From NCBI GenBank assembly GCA_900546515.1, contig URDG01000039.1:1-22984 (forward strand): 22,984 nucleotides of DNA, in the 5' to 3' direction. Below the pieces are notes generated by a model, which was not told the DNA's origin, did no database searches, and was given only the letters and a program-made list of their open reading frames with translations. The position numbers and the translations under genes are program-made. The first letter of the stretch is position 1. Each line of letters opens with the position of its first letter. The stretch comes from an uncultured Eubacteriales bacterium (lineage in GTDB: Bacteria > Bacillota > Clostridia > Oscillospirales > Oscillospiraceae). Positions 13,889 through 21,262 of this stretch are shown piece after piece.

Positions 13889-13962
13889 GAGCAATCCCGT
13901 CATAGGACTTGCGCTCAACGATAGCATTGGCGGAGCGGTCAAGCTGAATGTGGGGTTCTCCT

Positions 13963-14001
13963 AAAAAAGCCATCTGCCGAAACGCTCCGTGCAGATGGCT
14001 T
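13963..14001 (-). terminator. Intrinsic terminator of the TetR/reductase operon
   Basis: Arms 13967-13977 and 13991-14001 (AAGCCATCTGC) form a perfect 11-bp stem. Read leftward it runs into six T (13968-13963). It lies 28 bases past the reductase stop. Confidence 0.9.
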
Positions 14002-14028
14002 TACAATTATGAAGTTATGAGCCGCGTT

Positions 14029-15150
14029 TTAGAAGCCGTTCTTGGTCTGGAACTCTATCGCTTCTCTGAGCGCTGCGTTCACATCAAACGCGCCGCCTAT
14101 GGCCTCGGTCTGGGCGGAGTAATCTGCGGTTTCAAATGCACAGTCGTAGTCAGAGCGGAACGTCTTATAGTAGTTCAGCTCCGCACCGAAGTACGGGTTG
14201 GGCTGAAGCAGCAGACTGTTGTAAGCGCGGATGATGCCGGAGATCGGTACGCCCGCGGCGTTGTCGTCCAGCTTATCGAAATCGGCGCAGTTGTACTTCC
14301 ACGCCCTGCGGTACGCTTCCTTTGCGTGCAGAATGATTGCCTGCTCCTTCTCCGTCAGCGGCTTCATATCCTGCATGTAGGCGGTGTTGTCCTCCACCTG
14401 CTCCATGCTGCTCATGCCGGAGAGAACGACCATCACACCGTCGAGCGACGCTGCGAAGCGTATGGCGTAGCTCGCAGGGGAGGCGGCAGCGTCATTAGCC
14501 TTCATTTCAGCCATGACATCGTCCGGGACATTGGCGAGCATGCCGCCCTTGACCGGCTCCATAACTATCACCTGCGCGCCGTGTTTACGGATCACGTCAT
14601 AGCACTTCTTTGCCTGCATGAACGGCTCTTCCCAGTCGTAGTAATTAAGCGCGATCTGGACGGCTTCGACCTCCGGGTGCTCCGTCAGTATCTTATCGAG
14701 GTGCGCTGCGTCATCGTGGTAAGAGAAAGCGATATGCTTTATTCTGCCCTGCTCCTTCCACTTCTTCATGTGGTCGAAGAGATGTGTATCCTTGACCTCG
14801 GTGGCATAGAGCTCACGGTTGAGGTTGTGCAGCAGATAGTAATCGAAATACTCTACGCCGCATTTATCCAGCTGCTCCTGAAAGATATTCTCCACCTGCT
14901 CCTCGGTAGGGCGGATAAATGTGGGAAATTTTGAAGCCAACAGAAATTCTTTTCTGTCATGGCGCTTTACGAGCGCTTCGCGGATAGCGGTCTCGGACGC
15001 GCCGTTGTGGTAGACATACGATGTGTCAAAATAAGTGAAGCCGCGCTCAAGGTAGAGATCCACCATCTGGCTGAGTGTGTTCAGATCAATGTTGTCGGGT
15101 TTGCCGTCTATGACCGGCAGACGCATAAGACCAAATCCAAGTTTCTTCAT
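14029..15150 (-). CDS. Aldo/keto reductase
   Basis: A 373-residue NADPH-dependent oxidoreductase of the aldo/keto reductase fold. The four catalytic residues are present: Asp and Tyr in FDTSYVYHNG, Lys in ASKFPT and His in YYLLHNLN. The N-terminus KKLGFGLMRLPV and MEPVKGGMLAN are typical of the clostridial subgroup that normally ends in a ferredoxin-like [4Fe-4S] domain. Here the position of that domain reads YNCADFDKLDDNAAGVPISG, with only one cysteine, so the cluster motif has been lost or never existed. The ATG overlaps the TetR stop as ATGA, so the two proteins are translationally coupled. The substrate is unknown; the regulator next door suggests an inducible detoxifying role. Confidence 0.9.
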   Translation of the reverse strand: MKKLGFGLMRLPVIDGKPDNIDLNTLSQMVDLYLERGFTYFDTSYVYHNGASETAIREALVKRHDRKEFLLASKFPTFIRPTEEQVENIFQEQLDKCGVEYFDYYLLHNLNRELYATEVKDTHLFDHMKKWKEQGRIKHIAFSYHDDAAHLDKILTEHPEVEAVQIALNYYDWEEPFMQAKKCYDVIRKHGAQVIVMEPVKGGMLANVPDDVMAEMKANDAAASPASYAIRFAASLDGVMVVLSGMSSMEQVEDNTAYMQDMKPLTEKEQAIILHAKEAYRRAWKYNCADFDKLDDNAAGVPISGIIRAYNSLLLQPNPYFGAELNYYKTFRSDYDCAFETADYSAQTEAIGGAFDVNAALREAIEFQTKNGF

Positions 15151-15764
15151 TGTGTTACGTCCTTTCTTATCAGATACGGAGCCATTATTGACCCCAAAAA
15201 CAGATCACAGAATTCTTCTGTCCGTTTTGCAAAGTAATATGCACCGCCAGACATATCCCAGCACAGCATTTCTCCATACAGAATATCCGCCAGCGTGTGC
15301 GCCAGAATACTGACCGGTGCGTCAGACGCCAATTCGCCGCGCTCGATACCGTCCTCCAGCAGCACAGTCAGCGAGTGGATATCAAAAGCAAGCTTGCCGC
15401 GGTCGTCCTCATTTTCAACAAGGTCGGGATCAACGGTGTTGCGCACCCACTCCTGACAGAGCTTCAGTCCGCTTTTTTCGATTCGATCTGTAAAACTTGT
15501 CATGAAGAATTTCAGCCTCTCCATAAATGTGCCGGGGTACTCAAGCGCTTTGTCCAGAACCTCCTGATACATCTCGCGGCTCAGAGCAAAAACAATATCC
15601 TCCTTGCGCTTGAAGTATGTATAGAACGTGCCGTTTGCCACGCCGCACTTTTTTGTGATCTCTGCAACGGAGACGCTTGCCAGCCCCTTTTCGCAGATGA
15701 TCTCTTTCGCTGCCTGGAGCAGCTTTTTCTTCGTCTCCAGTGCGGCAAGCTGCCGGTTGGTCAT
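15147..15764 (-). CDS. TetR family transcriptional regulator
   Basis: A 205-residue one-component regulator. Residues 8-56 form the TetR DNA-binding domain, with KLLQAAKEIICEKGLASVSVAEITKKCGVANGTFYTYFKRKEDIVFAL matching the helix-turn-helix consensus. The rest is a helical ligand-binding and dimerisation domain with no specific signature. ATG 15764 is chosen because GAGG (15773-15776) lies eight bases upstream; ATG 15770 is too close to it. A 23-bp palindrome sits over its own promoter, so autorepression together with the downstream reductase is likely. The stop overlaps the reductase start by four bases. Confidence 0.92.
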   Translation of the reverse strand: MTNRQLAALETKKKLLQAAKEIICEKGLASVSVAEITKKCGVANGTFYTYFKRKEDIVFALSREMYQEVLDKALEYPGTFMERLKFFMTSFTDRIEKSGLKLCQEWVRNTVDPDLVENEDDRGKLAFDIHSLTVLLEDGIERGELASDAPVSILAHTLADILYGEMLCWDMSGGAYYFAKRTEEFCDLFLGSIMAPYLIRKDVTQ

Positions 15765-15785
15765 GGTCATCACCTCGCAGAGGAG

Positions 15786-15817
15786 ATTATAGCACATTGA
15801 CTGAACGAAAGTCAATG
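15786..15817 (-). promoter_or_regulatory. TetR operon promoter with palindromic operator
   Basis: On the minus strand TTGACT (15815-15810), an 18-base spacer and TGC-TATAAT (15791-15786). The perfect inverted repeat CATTGACT-7-AGTCAATG (15795-15817) covers the -35 box and most of the spacer, so a bound TetR dimer would block RNA polymerase. Confidence 0.85.
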
Positions 15818-15843
15818 AAAGCTGTTCAATTCGTCAAATGTTC

Positions 15844-15871
15844 AAGCCGCCGTGGGAAACCACGGCGGCTT
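15844..15871. terminator. GC-rich hairpin upstream of the TetR operon
   Basis: Arms 15844-15855 and 15860-15871 (AAGCCGCCGTGG) form a perfect 12-bp stem with a GAAA tetraloop. T-tracts are short on both sides, so it may be a weak terminator or a boundary element. Confidence 0.5.
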
Positions 15872-15983
15872 TGATGATATATAAATCATAGTTCTCTCGC
15901 CACGTCTCGCATGGAACGAAGCGGTCGTCTCCGCCGAAGTAAGAGTGCGGAAGGTCTTGGGCAGATCCGTTTTCCGGGAATAA
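15872..15983 (-). other. Possible decayed coding fragment or dispersed repeat
   Basis: With its flanks this stretch has no intact gene. One minus-strand frame stays open through SYFGGDDRFVPCETWRENYD and another through FRTLTSAETTASFHARRGER. Neither has a start or ribosome site, and I recognise neither as a functional domain. It may be the leftover of a gene or a copy of an intergenic repeat; a single copy cannot decide. Confidence 0.25.
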
Positions 15984-16023
15984 AACAATAACAGCCCATC
16001 CAAAAGGATGAGCTGTTATTGTT
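15984..16023. terminator. Strong terminator after the SIR2 gene, bidirectional
   Basis: Arms 15984-16001 and 16006-16023 pair over 18 positions with one wobble and an AAAA loop. On the minus strand it is followed by TTATTCCC after the T-rich end of the arm. It closes the leftward transcript of the SIR2 gene 72 bases past its stop. Confidence 0.88.
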
Positions 16024-16095
16024 TGGCAGGGTCAGCCAATTTTGAGGACAGCTGTCGTAGATTATTTTCGCGCAAAAATATAGCCTGTAAGACGC

Positions 16096-19053
16096 TTACA
16101 TCTTCCAAACTTCGTCTCCTCTGAGCAAAAAACCGTATAGAATTCTTTTTTCTGCTTCAGTTACTTCCCCAGTTTCGATTCGCTTTTGAATTTTGGGGAT
16201 GATAACTTCTTTGTGGGCGACGAATGTCTTCATGTATTCTTCACGACGCGCAAAGTTTTCCCACATATAGTCTGAAAAGTCTACTTGCGAGTAATCAAAA
16301 TTCTTCGGGTTTAACAAGAACTGCAAATGTGGTCTTCCCTCAGATAATGGTTTCAACATGCTTATATCAGCTAACATATCACTGATATGGAGAAGATATA
16401 CACATTCCAGCTTAGTTTCAACCGGATCGGGGAATACTCTCATACTCGAGTTTCCTTTTTTACTAATTTCCAGTATCCTATTTAGAAATTCTTCAAGAGC
16501 GTCCTGATTGGGGGTCAGCCATCCGGAAAATGCAAAATCGTAGATTGCGCCTATTGGCAGTTGTGCAAAGCTATCTGATAAGATGTGTTTATATTTTTGT
16601 TGAGTAGCATCGCCCGTTATTCGCCGGTAAAGCAGTCTCAATAGTATAACTTTACTATTAAAATTTTCCGTTGCATCAATGAGAGCTTGAATTTTATCGG
16701 TGGTTTCTTCATCTTTTGATATAAACTGTTCAATTAGATGGCGGAGACTGTTAAAACTTACATTCACCGCATACTCGAAGAAATTTTCTCCACCCACGAT
16801 TTGATAAATGAGTTCAAAGTTAGAGGAAAATGTTAATGAGCAGCAAAGCTTCGAAAGCGCTATCAAGCTTTGCTTAAAATCTGGCCAACCTATAGAAAAA
16901 AACTTCTGCACAAAAATCTCGTCACTTAGCAACTCTTCTATAGATGCCGCAACGGTCCTTTTGCCATCATAATCCAAGTCAACCAAGCTTAGTAACAGTA
17001 CTATGTTGGAAAGCGCAGAAAATGACGATTGCATAAATCCATAAGTCCTTGCGGTCAAAATAGAATGACAAAGGTTCTTAAAGCTTTCTTCAAGAAATAA
17101 AACTTCTAACACACCTACGTTCAGTCGTTTGACATGATTTGCGTTTATCATCGCGCTCAAATCTTTTGTCGAAATGAACTTTGTCATAATATCAAGATCA
17201 ATGTATTCTACAGAGTACTTTTTGTTTGCGAATTTAATATCTCCCAATAAAGTAGGCTTTTCAGCCGCATCGATATTTGCACATATTATAGCTTCAATGT
17301 AAGGTCTGAAGAAATCCTTTAAATCTCTAAAACCTTGGTACAAAATGTGGTTGTTGTAGTAGAAAAAGTATTGCGTTATGACTAGCGGTTTTATTTCATA
17401 AAGCTTCACAATCGATGTGCTTCCAGAATGAATGGTGTTCCTGTCAGCAATATCTTTCTTTAATTTTTCTAATGATTCGCACATTGAATATCTCTTTTTA
17501 GCATTGCCGCTGTAGATGTCAAGGTATCCAGAGAATATTTCCCGCTCCTTGCTCGAAGCAAGATTCTGAATAAATTGTCTGACTTTGGTTGAATCAAAAC
17601 CACCCCAATATGTATTGATTGCATTGAGTGAGGCAGAATTATTCAGATATGCCACTTTCAGGTCTGTAGAGAACTCCGAGCAGTCTGCTTCTTCGCGGAG
17701 TTTTAATATTTCGCTATAACCATCCACAATGCTTTTGTAAAAAAGCGTTTCATTTATTTCAAAATCTGCACATCTGTTACTAAGCAATGATTGGATTTCA
17801 TCATATTTATTGTAAATATAGAGATTAAAAATTTCACTTTTCAGCAAAGTGTTATCAGACAACTCTCCGACACAAAAATGCACAGGTTCACGCTCAAAAT
17901 AGCATTCTATGAACAAGATTCCAGCATTCAAAAACAATTGTTTTAACTTGCCTGCATATTCATTCTCGGACTCCATAAACGTGATTAGTCTTGTGTAATC
18001 ATGTTCGGAGAATAGACGCAATTGCCAGTTCGAAACCTCATATCTTTTCACATAAAGTAATTTTAGTATCTGTTCATAGCTAACAAAGCTGAAACGAGAC
18101 ATAAACTTTACAGTGTTTCCTATTGAAGATAAATCCTTCTCCAATGCGGGGTCAGCGATGACTCGCAGAAAACTGTAGAGGCGTTTCCCAATTTCATTTG
18201 ATAAATTCGCAGGAATATTTTCAACCAGAGGCATAAATCTGAGATTAATTACTTCAATATTATTATTGTTAAAATAAGATAGCTGAGTATCATCAACGGC
18301 CTGCTGATCCAAAATAAGGTAGCCAACTCTTTTGTTGTTGTCTAATGCTCCGTTTTGTGAACGCATGTAGTTTAGCCAACTGAGTATAAGTTTGATGTTA
18401 TAATCGTTTAGTGAATATCCTAGGAACAGTACAATATGATCCGTCAGCAATGATTTGATGAAGAGTTCGATTAGTACATGCGTTTGCGAATAGTCTAAGT
18501 AATCCTGTTCTTTTAGAACAATGCTGGAGGCTTCGGAGATATCGCCGTGCATTTTAATTATGTACTTTCCTTTATCCGCATTCAGTAAATCCTTATCATG
18601 CACAATTACTTGATATTGCTCGCAAAATATATTTTTCGATGACTCAAGTAGCTTGTCATAGTTCGTGGTTATAATATGAGCTGGATTCACATCAAAAATT
18701 GCTGACGATAAGGGCGCATCTGCTGTCACAATAGGGATGCTTTCGGCTAATACACGGTTATATAATTCTTTATCTTTATTAAACACATGCTGCGGTATCT
18801 TCAGAAATTCATCTATTGAAAAGTCGTCTTTCACCAAACAGGTACTTTCACAGTTTTCTGCTTTATGTCTGCAAGAATTGCATCTTGAATAGTTAATTGC
18901 TTTTGCCATATTTTGAATGAGCTTGTTCCAACTAGGCATTCCATCCACATTACAAGACACTCCCGCACCGACAAAAACAACCAACTTTCCCTGCTCGGAT
19001 TTTTCCCGGAATAAGCTAATATAGTTGAGTAGTTCATCGTAGCCCATAAACAC
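16096..19053 (-). CDS. DSR2-like SIR2 anti-phage defence protein with four-cysteine insertion
   Basis: A 985-residue protein with an N-terminal SIR2 (NADase) domain to about residue 240, then some 740 residues of predicted helical repeats with no domain I recognise. SIR2 motifs are KLVVFVGAGVS (23-33), ITTNYDKLLE with Asn131, IIKMHGD with His169 and VLFLGYSLNDYNIKLILSWL. Their order, spacing and the total length match DSR2 of Bacillus subtilis (about 1005 residues; catalytic Asn133 and His171, from memory). DSR2 destroys NAD+ when its C-terminal part senses phage tail-tube protein. Unlike my memory of DSR2, residues 58-72 carry C-x2-C-x6-C-x3-C. The GTG start has AGGAGG five bases upstream; ATG 19047 is the alternative. 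The gene is visibly AT-rich beside its left-hand neighbours, a sign of transfer. Confidence 0.9.
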   Translation of the reverse strand: MFMGYDELLNYISLFREKSEQGKLVVFVGAGVSCNVDGMPSWNKLIQNMAKAINYSRCNSCRHKAENCESTCLVKDDFSIDEFLKIPQHVFNKDKELYNRVLAESIPIVTADAPLSSAIFDVNPAHIITTNYDKLLESSKNIFCEQYQVIVHDKDLLNADKGKYIIKMHGDISEASSIVLKEQDYLDYSQTHVLIELFIKSLLTDHIVLFLGYSLNDYNIKLILSWLNYMRSQNGALDNNKRVGYLILDQQAVDDTQLSYFNNNNIEVINLRFMPLVENIPANLSNEIGKRLYSFLRVIADPALEKDLSSIGNTVKFMSRFSFVSYEQILKLLYVKRYEVSNWQLRLFSEHDYTRLITFMESENEYAGKLKQLFLNAGILFIECYFEREPVHFCVGELSDNTLLKSEIFNLYIYNKYDEIQSLLSNRCADFEINETLFYKSIVDGYSEILKLREEADCSEFSTDLKVAYLNNSASLNAINTYWGGFDSTKVRQFIQNLASSKEREIFSGYLDIYSGNAKKRYSMCESLEKLKKDIADRNTIHSGSTSIVKLYEIKPLVITQYFFYYNNHILYQGFRDLKDFFRPYIEAIICANIDAAEKPTLLGDIKFANKKYSVEYIDLDIMTKFISTKDLSAMINANHVKRLNVGVLEVLFLEESFKNLCHSILTARTYGFMQSSFSALSNIVLLLSLVDLDYDGKRTVAASIEELLSDEIFVQKFFSIGWPDFKQSLIALSKLCCSLTFSSNFELIYQIVGGENFFEYAVNVSFNSLRHLIEQFISKDEETTDKIQALIDATENFNSKVILLRLLYRRITGDATQQKYKHILSDSFAQLPIGAIYDFAFSGWLTPNQDALEEFLNRILEISKKGNSSMRVFPDPVETKLECVYLLHISDMLADISMLKPLSEGRPHLQFLLNPKNFDYSQVDFSDYMWENFARREEYMKTFVAHKEVIIPKIQKRIETGEVTEAEKRILYGFLLRGDEVWKM

Positions 19054-19076
19054 ACCTACCTCCTTTGTCCATGAGA

Positions 19077-19274
19077 TTATCTTTTATTTAAGTAATCGTA
19101 AAACTCGCCAAACAAAATAAAGCTTCCTGCCATCCGTGCTACATGTTCAGCATCTCGTATAGTGAAGTCACGGAACTGTGGGCGAAAGCCTACAATCCTA
19201 CTTGTTGTTTTATCAGCCAGATAAGATAGTAGAGCCCGCCGGTAGAGGGCGCAAACGAGTATGCTTCGTATCAA
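19077..19274 (-). CDS. Doubtful 65-residue ORF ahead of the SIR2 gene
   Basis: The frame from TTG 19274 ends 23 bases before the SIR2 start and reads SRIVGFRPQFRDFTIRDAEH followed by VARMAGSFILFGEFYDYL. I do not recognise it. The sequence is protein-like, with a mixed charged and hydrophobic pattern, but there is no good Shine-Dalgarno and a stop closes the frame just upstream. It may therefore be the tail of a lost gene rather than a gene. A hairpin-prone, GC-richer patch (about 19225-19300) lies at its 5' end. If real it would be co-transcribed with the SIR2 gene. Confidence 0.35.
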   Translation of the reverse strand: MIRSILVCALYRRALLSYLADKTTSRIVGFRPQFRDFTIRDAEHVARMAGSFILFGEFYDYLNKR

Positions 19275-19306
19275 AGAGCAGCGCCTCTCGTATTATTCTC
19301 AGCAGA

Positions 19307-20647
19307 CTACCTATTTACCTTCCAGTATCCACTGCGATCTGAACCAACTCTTTCAATGGCACCTTTTTCTTTGAGCTTTTTCAAGCGACTTGCGATGGAC
19401 TTTCTGCTCACGCTCAACTGCTCGGCCAACTGCTGCATGGTATATCCGGGGTCTTCTTCCAGCAGGAGAAGGACCGCTCTCTCATTTTCAGTCACCCTAT
19501 CAGTCACCTTATCAGTCACCTTGTCGACAACCCTGACGATTCTATCTCCTGGCGCAGTGAACTTGACCATGATGTCTCCGGGGTTGATGGTGTATTCAGG
19601 CTGAGGAACACCGTCATTTTTACAAGCCGAGCATATCTTCTCTATTCCGCGTCCCCAGCTTTCTATAAATCCAGCCAGATAAAAGACATGTGCAATGTTT
19701 GGGTTATATGGGCTGGATGCGTGCTTGCGCATCAGGTTCTCAAGCGTCCAGTTCTCCGGGAGACGTCCACAATTTGCAATATACAACTTGTCCGCGTACA
19801 CGCTGATCTGAATGGGAACACCCGACTGATATTCCTTATGGCATAGTGCGTTAAGCAAAGCCTCGCGTAGAGCGGCTTCCGGCACAAAGTATCGTTCTAT
19901 GCGCTGCATACCGTCGTAGGTTATCTTTGCACGCATATATTTCAGATAGACGAGCTCGACGATTTTATCGATTTGCTCCAAGATAGAACCATGTACCTCA
20001 TCCTGATACAACAAATCAGCGTCGTTTTCAAAGTAGCCTATTTTTACGTAGGCACCGAGCTGCCAGCGTTCCGGGTCTTTACTGAATAACAGCATAGCGG
20101 CGTTAGTCAGGTAAGCACCATTTGTAAGATGGAGCTTTTCCATAAGAGCATCTTTCGGCTCGTCAAGTACGCTGTTATCTATACGCCCCTTTTTAGATGC
20201 CCACTGCTTGAAATGCTCGACGATATTGTCATCAACATCATCAAGTGAGAAAGCTGGAAGCGGAAGATTGTCCCATGTAGCACCGCGCTTACGCATCAAA
20301 AACGCTTCGAGCGCCGGACCTGTCAGCACCTGTTTTGTGCTTCCGCTGCGGTAATAGTATACGCCTTTGCAGGATATACCTATGGGATATGTTGGAACAT
20401 CAATTTCAATGTAGTCCCTACCGCTTTCAGTCAGGAGATTGACGCCAACGATAATTCCCATCGCACCCCGCACTTTGTTAGGGATATCTTCGAGGAGCTT
20501 GCGGGCATTGCTCAAGCCAATTACATTTCCCTCGTCATCACAGCCGATATATATTTTCCCACCCTGAGCATTTGCATAGCCGCAAATCCACTCAAGGTAT
20601 TCGTCTTTCCATTTGCTTTTCCATTCAATGTTCTGGCTTTCAGGCAT
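19307..20647 (-). CDS. AlbA_2 (Schlafen-type) ATP-binding protein with winged-helix C-terminus
   Basis: A 446-residue protein of the group often annotated as ATP-binding or RecG-like transcriptional regulator. The N-terminus ESQNIEWKSKW...YLEWICGYANAQGGKIYIGCDDEGNVIGL is the AlbA_2 domain (about 1-130). The middle holds the GHKL-like C-terminal ATPase part (ALREALLNALCHKEYQSG and AGFIESWGRGIEKI). The end (about 385-446) is a winged helix-turn-helix (YTMQQLAEQLSVSRKSIASRLKKLKEKGAIERVG). A linker has the repeat VTDKVTDRVT. ATG 20647 has AAAGG nine bases upstream. Relatives are frequent in accessory and defence-rich regions, but their roles are poorly known; it may regulate its neighbours. Intact, with its own promoter. 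Confidence 0.88.
   Translation of the reverse strand: MPESQNIEWKSKWKDEYLEWICGYANAQGGKIYIGCDDEGNVIGLSNARKLLEDIPNKVRGAMGIIVGVNLLTESGRDYIEIDVPTYPIGISCKGVYYYRSGSTKQVLTGPALEAFLMRKRGATWDNLPLPAFSLDDVDDNIVEHFKQWASKKGRIDNSVLDEPKDALMEKLHLTNGAYLTNAAMLLFSKDPERWQLGAYVKIGYFENDADLLYQDEVHGSILEQIDKIVELVYLKYMRAKITYDGMQRIERYFVPEAALREALLNALCHKEYQSGVPIQISVYADKLYIANCGRLPENWTLENLMRKHASSPYNPNIAHVFYLAGFIESWGRGIEKICSACKNDGVPQPEYTINPGDIMVKFTAPGDRIVRVVDKVTDKVTDRVTENERAVLLLLEEDPGYTMQQLAEQLSVSRKSIASRLKKLKEKGAIERVGSDRSGYWKVNR
19489..19524 (-). repeat. Three tandem 12-bp repeats in the linker of the AlbA_2 gene
   Basis: CAGTCACCYTRT occurs three times in a row (19489-19500, 19501-19512, 19513-19524), encoding VTDK/VTDR units between the ATPase and winged-helix parts. 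The unit is a multiple of three, so gain or loss would change linker length without breaking the frame. Confidence 0.9.
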
Positions 20648-20686
20648 ATATATCAACCTTTCTGAGATGTAATTAATTCTAATTAT

Positions 20687-20714
20687 ATTATAACAGACAA
20701 GGCTGTAAAATCAA
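20687..20714 (-). promoter_or_regulatory. Promoter of the AlbA_2 gene
   Basis: On the minus strand TTGATT (20714-20709), 16 bases and TGT-TATAAT (20692-20687), an extended perfect -10. Transcription would begin near 20680, about 33 bases before ATG 20647. The downstream gap to the SIR2 gene has no terminator that I can see, so read-through is possible. Confidence 0.8.
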
Positions 20715-20743
20715 CCAATATAGTTTTGTGAAAATGTGTTTAG

Positions 20744-20911
20744 GCATACCGCAGAGAGTATACCTCGGAACAAAGCTACCGCAAGAGTGCAGATCAATAC
20801 ATTCAATTTTACAATGAGCGTCATCAACATCTAACCTTGAAATACAAGACACCTCAGGCGTTTGAAGATGCATATATGGCGGGGTATATGAAAAAAGCTG
20901 TGTTCAAATAG
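20744..20911 (+). pseudogene. IS3-family transposase, C-terminal remnant
   Basis: The plus-strand frame ending at TAG 20909-20911 encodes EYTSEQSYRKSADQYIQFYN followed by ERHQHLTLKYKTPQAFEDAY. This is the end of an IS3/IS150-type OrfB, where the typical pattern is YIxFYNxxRxHxxLxYxTPxxFE. Only about 55 codons remain: the DDE catalytic core, OrfA and the left end are gone, cut at an in-frame stop at 20741. It runs opposite to its neighbours and overlaps the tail of a minus-strand frame that it has truncated. Not functional. Confidence 0.75.
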
Positions 20912-21135
20912 CGGCCTTGCATAAGTGCGGGCCGCTTCTTTCACTGCGCGCCGTGCAGCAGCTTCCGACTGAATCTCATGACTGATGCGCTCATACTCTC
21001 GCTCTGGAAGCTGATTGCAAAGCTCGTCCAATACATTTTCCAGATGCTCTTGCAAGGTTTCGCCATTGAGGTGCTTCTCAATGGCATTTTTCCAACGCTG
21101 GTCGATCCATAAAACCATTTTTCCTGCTGTGCCAT
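20912..21135 (-). pseudogene. Recombinase-cassette small protein, frameshifted and cut by IS3 debris
   Basis: The readable part (from 21118) is WIDQRWKNAIEKHLNGETLQ followed by EHLENVLDELCNQLPEREYE, a helical protein of a type I associate with clostridial serine-recombinase cassettes; its function is unknown. A better start is ATG 21135, with GGAGG upstream, but it enters the wrong frame. One extra A in the A-run at 21118-21122 would give MAQQEKMVLWIDQRW and restore a normal N-terminus. Downstream of about 20915 the frame runs antisense through the IS3 remnant, so the true C-terminus is lost. Confidence 0.6.
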
Positions 21136-21136
21136 A

Positions 21137-21262
21137 TCAGTTGCCCTCCTTCATCGCTCCATTTTCTAAATTCAGAACCACATCCCCGTACTTGGCTATC
21201 AGCAGTGCGCAGATAATCAGTTGGAACGCTTCATCTGTGACCAATTCCGGAGATGCGCTTAA
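21137..21262 (-). pseudogene. C-terminal remnant of a second cassette protein
   Basis: In the frame ending at TGA 21137-21139 the sequence reads ELVTDEAFQLIICALLIAKY then GDVVLNLENGAMKEGN. It overlaps, in another frame, the last codons of the recombinase stub. The next ORF follows after one base. It looks like the end of a small protein whose front was deleted when it was joined to the recombinase gene. Family not recognised. Confidence 0.45.

Noticed and set aside
19489..19524. CRISPR-like repeat array
   Set aside because: The 12-bp units are contiguous with no spacers and lie inside a coding frame.
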